Shown: one piece after another, positions 32,153-38,994 of the stretch
Layout: each line of letters begins with the position of its first letter
Numbering within the stretch: position 1 is the stretch's first letter
Assembly (NCBI GenBank): GCA_022791455.1
Contig: JAAVZC010000001.1
Span: forward strand, 62,001 to 126,000
Direction: 5' to 3'
DNA from: Eggerthellaceae bacterium
GTDB taxonomy: Bacteria; Actinomycetota; Coriobacteriia; Coriobacteriales; Eggerthellaceae
Length of the DNA stretch: 64,000 bases
Notes under the pieces: generated by a model
Database searches by the model: none
Told to the model about the DNA's origin: nothing
Seen by the model: only the letters and a program-made list of their open reading frames with translations
Position numbers and translations under genes: made by a program

Positions 32153-35100
32153 ATGGCCCAGGCAAAAGAGTTCAACCCTATCGAAACGGCACGCAGGATA
32201 GAGAATTCGTACCGAGAATACATCGCCACCACCATCCACTTCGACGACGCAGATCTGCAAGAGCAGCTTGAGGAGATACTCCTCAAGCCTGGTTATCTTG
32301 CAAAGGGGCCGTTTCTCGAGGCGGCTCCGCCGTATCGCAAGGACAAGACGGTGGCAGAGCTGGTGAGCGAGAAGGTGCTCTGCGAGAGCATGGTGAATCT
32401 CGGCGGAGGGGAAATTCGGAACTTCGACCCGGAGCGTCCTCTTTACATTCATCAGGTGAGGGCTATCAAAAAAGCGGCGGCAGGACGTAACTACGCAGTC
32501 GTTACTGGGACTGGCTCCGGCAAAACAGAATGCTTCCTGTTGCCCATTCTCAACGACATTCTCAGCGAGTTCGAAGCAAATGGGCCCTCTGCGGGCACCC
32601 GAGCTATGATCCTGTACCCCATGAACGCGCTTGCTAATGACCAGCTCAAGAGACTTAGGATGCTTCTGCAGGGTACGGACATCACTTTTGGGCGTTATAC
32701 CGGAGATACTGAGGAGACCGAGTCTAAGGCCCTTTCTAAATGGAAGGAGGAGAACCCTGGACAAACAAAGCTCCCTAACGAGATTATCTCCCGTGAGGAG
32801 ATCCGCAAAAATCCCCCCAACATCCTTCTCACAAACTACTCGATGCTCGAGTACCTTCTGCTGCGTCCCGAGGATGCGTCGCTGTTTGGCAAAACATTTG
32901 GCACGAACTGGAGGCACATTGCCGTCGATGAGGCCCATATCTACTCTGGCGCGCTCGGCACCGAGATAGCGTTCCTGCTGCGACGTCTCAAGGCCAGGAT
33001 TGAGGCGGAGACGGGTGAGGCCCCCAAGTTACAGTGTTATGCCACCTCCGCGACGATAGGCTCGGAGGAAGACATGCCGAAAGTCGCTTTGTTTGCTCAG
33101 GATCTTTTCGGTGAGCCGTTTTCTGACGACGACTCGGATCTTGATGTCATCACTAGCGAAAAAGACCAACCTCAGGACGCTTTGGCTGCGGATCCGTGGG
33201 GCAAGCTTCCTCTGGCGGTGTGGTTTAAGCTCAGGGAAGTTCTGCACGATTCAGAAGCTGTGACCGGTTGTGCCATACGAGAGATCCTTGCGACTGCAAG
33301 CGTACCAGGACGCGTCATCTCTGTGATTGATGATGAAAACCCCCTTCTGGGGTTGGGTGAAGTGCTCCTTGGGGAGGAGTCTACGGCGAAATTAGTCAGA
33401 CGATGCGCCACTCTCTTCGACCTTACTGATCTGAATTGCATAAGCGCTCTCGCCATAGACGGGCTTTCGGGCGATCGGGCTGGGGTGGAAACCCTGACCG
33501 CAATGGTGGAGGTGCTTTCCACGGCGCAGCGTTCCAAGGACGTTCCCATTCTCACGAGTCGATTTCACTCGTTCTTGCGCGCTCCGGAAGGCATCTTCTT
33601 GAATTTGCACACCCGTAGGCTTACGCCGAATAAGACCGTTTCGGAAAGATATGATGATGGGAACGATACGCCCGTATATGAAGTGTCGGTCTGTCGCCAT
33701 TGCGGTCAAGCCTATATTCTGGGTGTGGAAAAGTCGGTTAAGGAGAGCGCGACAGCGTGGCTGAATCCCAGGCACGAGGGGACGGATTCTGATGACGAGT
33801 TCATTCCGAGAACCTACTACCGTGTTCTTGGCGATGGATCAGAGCAAGATCCAGACGAGGTGGTTCAATGGCTCTGCCCGATATGCGGTAGCCTGCATCA
33901 TCAATTTGAAGGCGGAATGCATCGTTTCGTTCACGAGGAAGTGCAGCGAGTGCCCATTGCGCTTAACCGGACCGAGGGCAAGCAGGCGGATGAGGAGACC
34001 GCCCGTTGTCGGCATTGCGGGTACCAATCGCGCGTTGCCATCCAGCCCATGAGGGTCTCTCCTGAAGCCGCGGGTAGCATCGTCTGCTATGACCTTGTCA
34101 GGGAGATTCCGCCATTTAGCGAAAAGCAACCTGATGAAGATGACTGGTTTTCGGATCTTGATGAGACCCGCAGGGCGGGTAGCGTCATCTGCTTCTCTGA
34201 TAAGCGGCAGGATGCGGCCTTTTTCGCACCTGCAATGGAGAGGACATACGGAAGCATTACACGGCGCCAGTTAATCAGGGAGGCGGTTGAGGCCAGATCG
34301 TCCGATGGCGAAGGTTGCAAGCCGAGTGCGGTGGTTAACTGGATAGCGAGTACAGCGAACAGGCGATATCCTGGACTTTTGGGATCAGACAAGAGAGGGC
34401 AGGCGACTGCTTGGATTCTCGACGAACTTGCTGCTGAGGACTCCCGAAATAGTCTAGCGGGACTTGGTGTGGTGAGAATCGAGCCCACAGAGTTTAACAA
34501 GGGCTTCGCGCACCCGAAGGTGCAGGCTCTGGTCTCGAGGCGAGTGGAACTGCTCAACGCCGACGGCATCTCATGGCTTAGTGACAATGATTATATCCTC
34601 CTTGCCAAAACCTGTCTCGAGCTCCTGCGTGAGCGAAACGTTATAGAGGTTCCTGAAGGCGTTCCGGATCTTAGGGAGAATCACGAGAAACGAGGAAACG
34701 TCGTCGTTCTTGGTGGCGAGAGCCCATCCGTGTCCAAGGATGTCGTGCAGTTTGCAGGAACGTCTACGAGCGCGACGGAGAACAAGCGAAGTGCATTCGT
34801 TCGCAAATACGCAAAAAAGGTTCACGGCGTTGAGTTGTCACGCGCAGGCGCCCTTAAGATACTCCAAGATCTCTTCATGTTCATGACGCAGTATCTGGGC
34901 GGCTTCTTCAAGGGCGAGGATTATCTTATCGGACCAAAAGGGGTCGTCAAGGAGAAGTTCAGGCTCAACCAGGACATCTGGACCATGTATCCTCATTCGG
35001 ATGAGGACATCGTCTACCGCTGTAGTTCTTGCGGATGTGAAACGCACTTGGATACCAACGGTGTCTGCGCCACAACGAAATGCGACGGCACTATGGTAAA

Positions 35101-37045
35101 AATGACGTTTGCAGAGGCCAGAAACAAAGATCGATTCTACAAGGCCATCTATCAGGAGGAGGCGCTCCCACTCGATATCCAGGAGCATACGGCGCAGCTC
35201 TCGTCTAAGAGGGCAAGGGAGATCCAGAGCGGCTTCATCAAAGGCGACGTCAATGTGCTCAGTTGTACGACGACTTTCGAGCTCGGCGTGGACGTGGGCG
35301 ATCTGCGCGCGATTTTCATGAGGAATGTTCCGCCCACAACAGCCAATTACACTCAGCGTGCGGGGCGCGTAGGGCGCCGAGCTGGAAAACCCGGCTACGC
35401 GATAACGTTTGCTCGTCTGCGACCGCACGACATTGCCCATTTCGACGATCCCTCGAAGATCATTGCCGGTCATACCAGGGTGCCGATGTGCTACCTGGAC
35501 AACGATGCCATTGCGATTCGCCATGTCTTTGCAGTCGCAATATCTGCGTTCTTCAGGCATGCGAGCGAGAACCTCGGCAAGGACTACTCCCATGCCTATA
35601 ACGACTTCATGGATTTGGCGATTGAAGAGCCAGACGGCCTCAAAGAGCTTCGAAGCTACCTTGAGGCGAGGCCCGGGCACATCCGTGAACAACTCTTGAA
35701 GGTCATCCCGCAGGATCTTCCCGTGGCAGAAAGCATCGACATAGACAACTGGAAGTGGGTTGACAAGCTCGTCGGCCCGATTGACTGGGAGGAGGGGGAA
35801 GGCGGAGGCAGGCTGCCCCTTGTCCATAACTTGAAGCACGCCGACTTCGAGCGTATTCAGGAAGGTGTTGAGCAGAACATGGGTGTTAATGACGCGCTTG
35901 CCTCCAATCTTCTCAAATCCAGAGACGCGCTCAAGAAGGAGAAGACAATCTCCATCCTCGCTGAGAACGGAATCTTGCCAAAATACGGGTTTCCGACTGA
36001 CCTCATAGAGCTTCACCTGCCTGCAATTCGACAGTCCGTAGAAGATGACAGACTCTCCCTTTCGCGCGGTATGCGTCAGGCTATCAGGGAATATGCACCG
36101 GGCTCTGAGATCGTTGCGGGTAAAACCCTGTGGAAGTCTACTGGCATAAATAAGCCGAAAGGGCAGGAGCTTCGAGTACGAAGGTATGGGAAGTGTCCAG
36201 AGTGCGGGGCCTTTGTCTGGCCTATTGAGAACTATAGCGATGAGGGTGAATGTCCTGTGTGTCATAACGAGTTCGTCCTTGAGAAGAAGATGCTCATCCC
36301 GTCCTATGGCTTCGTCGGAGAAGCGGGCGAAAAGGGCGTCGAACTGAGGAGGCCAAGATCAAGGGGTCATATTTCGGTATATTTTAGCCAGCACTGGCCA
36401 AATGAGGCTGTCCCTGCGGAAATCCAATTCCCTGGCGGAGTCGTGCGGAAGCGGTATTCTGGCAATGGCCAGCTCTGTGCTCTCAACGCACCACGTATGG
36501 GCTTCCAGGTGTGCTCCTACTGCAACGGCGCCGCAGTAGGCGGTGAGGCTATCAAGCATGCCTACTGGTGCGAAAAAAGTGGCCTCGCTCCCAAAATCAT
36601 GCGTTACAGCGCCCTGGGAACCTCGTTTGTGAGCGATGTGCTCGAGCTTGTCTTCGATATAGATGCTGCGCCAAGCTACGTTAACGAGGACTGGGAAGCT
36701 GTCATGTGGGCTTTGTTCGCTGCTGCTGCGAAGATTCTCGAGGTGCCCGAGACGGAGCTCGGCGGAACTATGTACGAGAACGAAATGCACGGTATATCGA
36801 TTCTCATCTATGACGATGTTCCCGGAGGGGCGGGTCATGCCAGGCAGCTGAACGATAGGGTTCTGGAGCTCGTGAAGGAGGCATACGGGGTGGTCGATGG
36901 CCATTGCGGGTGTGGAGAGGAGACCTGCTGCTACGGGTGCATAGCGAATTACTACAACCAGATGAAGCAAGCTAAGCTTTCTCGCGGCGCCGCCAAGAAA
37001 ATCTTGAAAGCTCTTCTTTCCCCGTCCGAGACTGACTCTTTGTAG
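32153..37045 (+). CDS. giant DEAD/DEAH helicase with DUF1998-type C-terminus, candidate DruE-like
   Basis: The 1,630-aa protein is an ATP-dependent superfamily 2 helicase. Walker A is TGTGSGKTE near residue 120, the Walker B box VDEAHIYSG near 258, and motif VI QRAGRVGRRAG near 1070. Between and after the RecA halves are many cysteine pairs that should bind zinc: CRHCGQA (~513), CPICGS (~573), CRHCGYQ (~619), CSSCGCE (~956), CPECGAF with CPVC (~1348-1370) and CSYCNG (~1454). The end, CGCGEETCCYGCIANYYNQ, is the DUF1998 signature. One chain holding both helicase and DUF1998 is characteristic of DruE; DISARM splits these functions over DrmA and DrmB. It follows its partner gene by 6 bases. Codon use is less GC-rich than the flanking chromosome. 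Confidence 0.85.
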   Translation: MAQAKEFNPIETARRIENSYREYIATTIHFDDADLQEQLEEILLKPGYLAKGPFLEAAPPYRKDKTVAELVSEKVLCESMVNLGGGEIRNFDPERPLYIHQVRAIKKAAAGRNYAVVTGTGSGKTECFLLPILNDILSEFEANGPSAGTRAMILYPMNALANDQLKRLRMLLQGTDITFGRYTGDTEETESKALSKWKEENPGQTKLPNEIISREEIRKNPPNILLTNYSMLEYLLLRPEDASLFGKTFGTNWRHIAVDEAHIYSGALGTEIAFLLRRLKARIEAETGEAPKLQCYATSATIGSEEDMPKVALFAQDLFGEPFSDDDSDLDVITSEKDQPQDALAADPWGKLPLAVWFKLREVLHDSEAVTGCAIREILATASVPGRVISVIDDENPLLGLGEVLLGEESTAKLVRRCATLFDLTDLNCISALAIDGLSGDRAGVETLTAMVEVLSTAQRSKDVPILTSRFHSFLRAPEGIFLNLHTRRLTPNKTVSERYDDGNDTPVYEVSVCRHCGQAYILGVEKSVKESATAWLNPRHEGTDSDDEFIPRTYYRVLGDGSEQDPDEVVQWLCPICGSLHHQFEGGMHRFVHEEVQRVPIALNRTEGKQADEETARCRHCGYQSRVAIQPMRVSPEAAGSIVCYDLVREIPPFSEKQPDEDDWFSDLDETRRAGSVICFSDKRQDAAFFAPAMERTYGSITRRQLIREAVEARSSDGEGCKPSAVVNWIASTANRRYPGLLGSDKRGQATAWILDELAAEDSRNSLAGLGVVRIEPTEFNKGFAHPKVQALVSRRVELLNADGISWLSDNDYILLAKTCLELLRERNVIEVPEGVPDLRENHEKRGNVVVLGGESPSVSKDVVQFAGTSTSATENKRSAFVRKYAKKVHGVELSRAGALKILQDLFMFMTQYLGGFFKGEDYLIGPKGVVKEKFRLNQDIWTMYPHSDEDIVYRCSSCGCETHLDTNGVCATTKCDGTMVKMTFAEARNKDRFYKAIYQEEALPLDIQEHTAQLSSKRAREIQSGFIKGDVNVLSCTTTFELGVDVGDLRAIFMRNVPPTTANYTQRAGRVGRRAGKPGYAITFARLRPHDIAHFDDPSKIIAGHTRVPMCYLDNDAIAIRHVFAVAISAFFRHASENLGKDYSHAYNDFMDLAIEEPDGLKELRSYLEARPGHIREQLLKVIPQDLPVAESIDIDNWKWVDKLVGPIDWEEGEGGGRLPLVHNLKHADFERIQEGVEQNMGVNDALASNLLKSRDALKKEKTISILAENGILPKYGFPTDLIELHLPAIRQSVEDDRLSLSRGMRQAIREYAPGSEIVAGKTLWKSTGINKPKGQELRVRRYGKCPECGAFVWPIENYSDEGECPVCHNEFVLEKKMLIPSYGFVGEAGEKGVELRRPRSRGHISVYFSQHWPNEAVPAEIQFPGGVVRKRYSGNGQLCALNAPRMGFQVCSYCNGAAVGGEAIKHAYWCEKSGLAPKIMRYSALGTSFVSDVLELVFDIDAAPSYVNEDWEAVMWALFAAAAKILEVPETELGGTMYENEMHGISILIYDDVPGGAGHARQLNDRVLELVKEAYGVVDGHCGCGEETCCYGCIANYYNQMKQAKLSRGAAKKILKALLSPSETDSL

Positions 37046-37145
37046 GCCGGTATCTTGCCGTCTCTGGAGGACTACTGGAACTCGTGGCTATAAGGGTCTG
37101 GGGCGCACGCGAGGTAGTTAACCGTCTAACAGGTTGTGGGCTATG

Positions 37146-37165
37146 ACCCTGATCAGCAACAGGGT
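37146..37165. repeat. small perfect hairpin in the gap after the helicase gene
   Basis: ACCCTG-ATCAGCAA-CAGGGT. It lies 100 bases past the helicase stop and 12 bases before a larger palindrome. No T-tract follows. Confidence 0.4.
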
Positions 37166-37176
37166 TCCGCAAGATT

Positions 37177-37204
37177 GGGGCGGCCAAGATATCTTGGCCG
37201 CCCC
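37177..37204. terminator. 28-bp perfect palindrome between convergent genes
   Basis: GGGGCGGCCAAGAT is followed directly by its exact complement with no loop. It lies between the 3' ends of the helicase gene and the leftward hypothetical gene, so termination in both directions is the simplest reading. On the plus strand a TTTT run follows 14 bases later. Confidence 0.55.
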
Positions 37205-37258
37205 ATTGGAATGGTGTTTTAGCGCTGTGCGGAAGTATCAGCTTGTCGACCAGTTGAG

Positions 37259-37816
37259 CTAACTGCTATACGTCGTCCATCTTCCTTTCTCGGAATCGAA
37301 GTAACTATGCATTTCTGCTATTTCGTTATCAACTATTCTGGTCAGGTACTCAATCCAATTATCCATTTTGATATGGTAAAGCTCGGTATTTGCCGCATAG
37401 TCGGAAGTTACGTAAAAGCCCATAACGCGTCCCAGCTCATCAACTTCGTACATAATGACCACAAACGAATGAATGATTTGGTTGAGGATTCTTCGCGCCA
37501 ACACCGTTTTTGTTTGTTCGCTTGCGTAGTCGTAGCACTCTGAATCGGGAACTCTGCGGAATAGCGGTTGAATCTTTTCAGGCTCATTCATGATGTTCGG
37601 CATAACGCCAACGGACAGGCGGTATTCATTGGCCTCATCCGTCATTTTCCCAGCGTCTAGCAGTAGTCGCGTGGCGTATGCAGAGTAGAGCAATGCGCGC
37701 TCGATTCTAAAATCTCCGTCATCCTCTTCGTCGTATTCGGACGGAAGGCGTATCGCTTGTAAGTCTTCAATTAGCTTTCGTATCTCATTTCTCCAAGGAT
37801 ATGAGTCGTGCAGCAA
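37259..37816 (-). CDS. hypothetical protein directly behind guaA
   Basis: This acidic soluble 185-aa protein matches no family I know. It has an N-terminal helix with an acidic stretch (EYDEEDDGDF), a helical centre and an aromatic C-terminal part (TELYHIKMDNWIEYL). The first codon is a TTG five bases beyond the guaA stop. The only ribosome binding site, GTGGGAG, is inside the last guaA codons, that is, inside the 13-bp direct repeat. It should therefore be translated from guaA mRNA. It is the last gene of the putative island and opposes the Druantia-like operon. Confidence 0.6.
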   Translation of the reverse strand: MLHDSYPWRNEIRKLIEDLQAIRLPSEYDEEDDGDFRIERALLYSAYATRLLLDAGKMTDEANEYRLSVGVMPNIMNEPEKIQPLFRRVPDSECYDYASEQTKTVLARRILNQIIHSFVVIMYEVDELGRVMGFYVTSDYAANTELYHIKMDNWIEYLTRIVDNEIAEMHSYFDSEKGRWTTYSS

Positions 37817-37820
37817 TGTT

Positions 37821-38801
37821 CTACTCCCACTCCACGGTGCCGACGGGCTTGGGGGTGAGGTCGTAGCAGACGCGGCAGATGCCGGGGACTTCGTGGGTGA
37901 TGCGGTCGGTCATCTTCTTCAGCAGGGCCCAGTCAAGCTCGGGTACCTCGGCGGTCATGACGTCCACGGTGTTGATGGCGCGGATGATGGCCGGCCACTC
38001 GTAGGCGCGCACGCCGTTGCGCACGCCGGTGGCGCGCATGTCCGGCACCACGGCGAAGTACTGCCATGCGCCCACGTTCGCCGCTTCCATTTCCTCGCGC
38101 ACAATGGCGTCCGCCTCGCGCAGCGCCTCCAGGCGGTCGCGGGTGATGGCGCCCAGGCAACGCACGCCCAGGCCGGGGCCGGGGAAGGGCTGGCGCTCCA
38201 CCATGCCTTCCGGCAGGCCCAGCGCGCGGCCCACTTCGCGCACTTCGTCTTTATAGAGCAGCTTTACCGGCTCCACCAGCTCGAACTGCAGATCCTCCGG
38301 CAGGCCGCCCACGTTGTGGTGCGCCTTCACGCCGTCCTTCGACTCCAGGATGTCCGGGTAGATGGTGCCCTGGCCCAGGAAGTCCACCTCGTCGCCCACC
38401 TTGCGGGCCTCTTCCTCGAACACGCGGATGAACTCGCCGCCGATGATCTTGCGCTTGGTTTCCGGCTCGTCCACGCCCTCCAGCAGGTTCAGGAAGCGGT
38501 CGGTGGCGTCCACGTACACCAGGTTCGCGTCCATCTGGTTCTGGAACACGTCCACCACCTGCTCGGATTCGCCCTTGCGCATGAGGCCGTGGTTCACATG
38601 CACGCAGATGAGGTTCTTGCCGATGGCCTTGATGAGCAGCGCCGCCACCACGCTGGAATCGACGCCGCCGGAAAGCGCCAGCAGCACCTTCTTGTCGCCC
38701 ACCTGGTCGCGGATGGCCTGCACCTGCTCGTCGATGAACGCTTGGGCCAGCTCGGGGTTGTTGATGCGCGCCATGTCATCGGGACGGACGTTGGGATCCA
38801 T
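37821..38801 (-). CDS. guaA: GMP synthase, ATP-pyrophosphatase domain only
   Basis: This 326-aa protein converts XMP to GMP by adenylation and amination. It has the PP-loop ALSGGVDSSVVA near residue 45, the FIRVFEEEA and GQGTIYPDILES segments, and the C-terminal XMP-binding dimerisation domain ending in VGTVEWE. The N-terminal glutamine amidotransferase domain found in most bacterial GuaA (about 520 aa) is absent, and no amidotransferase gene is next to it. The ATG at 38801 has AGGAGG seven bases upstream and no coding sequence precedes it. Either a separate glutaminase subunit exists elsewhere, as in archaea, or ammonia is used. A TATAAT at 38839-38844 is the likely -10 box. Confidence 0.92.
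   Translation of the reverse strand: MDPNVRPDDMARINNPELAQAFIDEQVQAIRDQVGDKKVLLALSGGVDSSVVAALLIKAIGKNLICVHVNHGLMRKGESEQVVDVFQNQMDANLVYVDATDRFLNLLEGVDEPETKRKIIGGEFIRVFEEEARKVGDEVDFLGQGTIYPDILESKDGVKAHHNVGGLPEDLQFELVEPVKLLYKDEVREVGRALGLPEGMVERQPFPGPGLGVRCLGAITRDRLEALREADAIVREEMEAANVGAWQYFAVVPDMRATGVRNGVRAYEWPAIIRAINTVDVMTAEVPELDWALLKKMTDRITHEVPGICRVCYDLTPKPVGTVEWE
37822..37834. repeat. 13-bp direct repeat, guaA end of putative island
   Basis: TACTCCCACTCCA, identical to 25623-25635. On the guaA strand it covers the last four codons and two bases of the stop codon. The 3' end of guaA is a known target of site-specific integrases. Confidence 0.55.
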
Positions 38802-38838
38802 AGAAACCTCCTGCACGTTGTGTTTGTTGGTAAGGGGG

Positions 38839-38844
38839 ATTATA
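38839..38844 (-). promoter_or_regulatory. -10 box of guaA
   Basis: TATAAT on the minus strand, 38 bases upstream of the guaA ATG, and just beyond the terminator hairpin of the upstream kinase gene. No clear -35 box is seen. Confidence 0.5.
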
Positions 38845-38849
38845 GCGAA

Positions 38850-38880
38850 AAGCGCCTGCCCCGATGGGGGACAGGCGCTT
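38850..38880 (-). terminator. terminator between kinase gene and guaA
   Basis: AAGCGCCTG and CAGGCGCTT flank an inner CCCC-GAT-GGGG stem; on the minus strand the hairpin is followed by TTTTCGC. It separates guaA from the upstream kinase gene. Confidence 0.7.
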
Positions 38881-38892
38881 GAGGTCGGGGAG

Positions 38893-38930
38893 ATCCTTCG
38901 ACTGCGGGGCTTCGCCCCTCCGCTCAGGAT
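38893..38930. repeat. REP-like hairpin with CTCAGGAT end
   Basis: ATCCTTCG...CGCTCAGGAT with the inner stem GGGGC-TTCG-CCCC. Its right part, CGCTCAGGATGACAAG, recurs at 11109-11124 beside the long inverted repeat. Similar TTCGACT...GCTCAGGATGACA sequences are widespread short palindromic repeats in gut bacteria. Confidence 0.5.
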
Positions 38931-38933
38931 GAC

Positions 38934-38966
38934 AAGGAGGGGGGGCGGGGTTCGCCCCCCCTCCTT
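38934..38966 (-). terminator. G/C hairpin after the kinase gene
   Basis: Perfect 12-bp arms AAGGAGGGGGGG / CCCCCCCTCCTT around a 9-base loop, 29 bases past the stop codon of the kinase gene. No T-tract follows, so it may act with the terminator at 38850. Confidence 0.5.
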
Positions 38967-38994
38967 GCCTAGGGCGACAAAGGGGCAAGGCCTC

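Noticed and set aside
29921-36970. Several 60-470 codon open frames antisense to the two large defence genes
   Set aside because: They are mirror frames of long genes with clear domains; none has a start signal or family match.
27821-37816. DISARM or BREX system
   Set aside because: No methyltransferase, DrmB, PglZ or BrxC-like protein is present, and helicase and DUF1998 signatures are in one protein.
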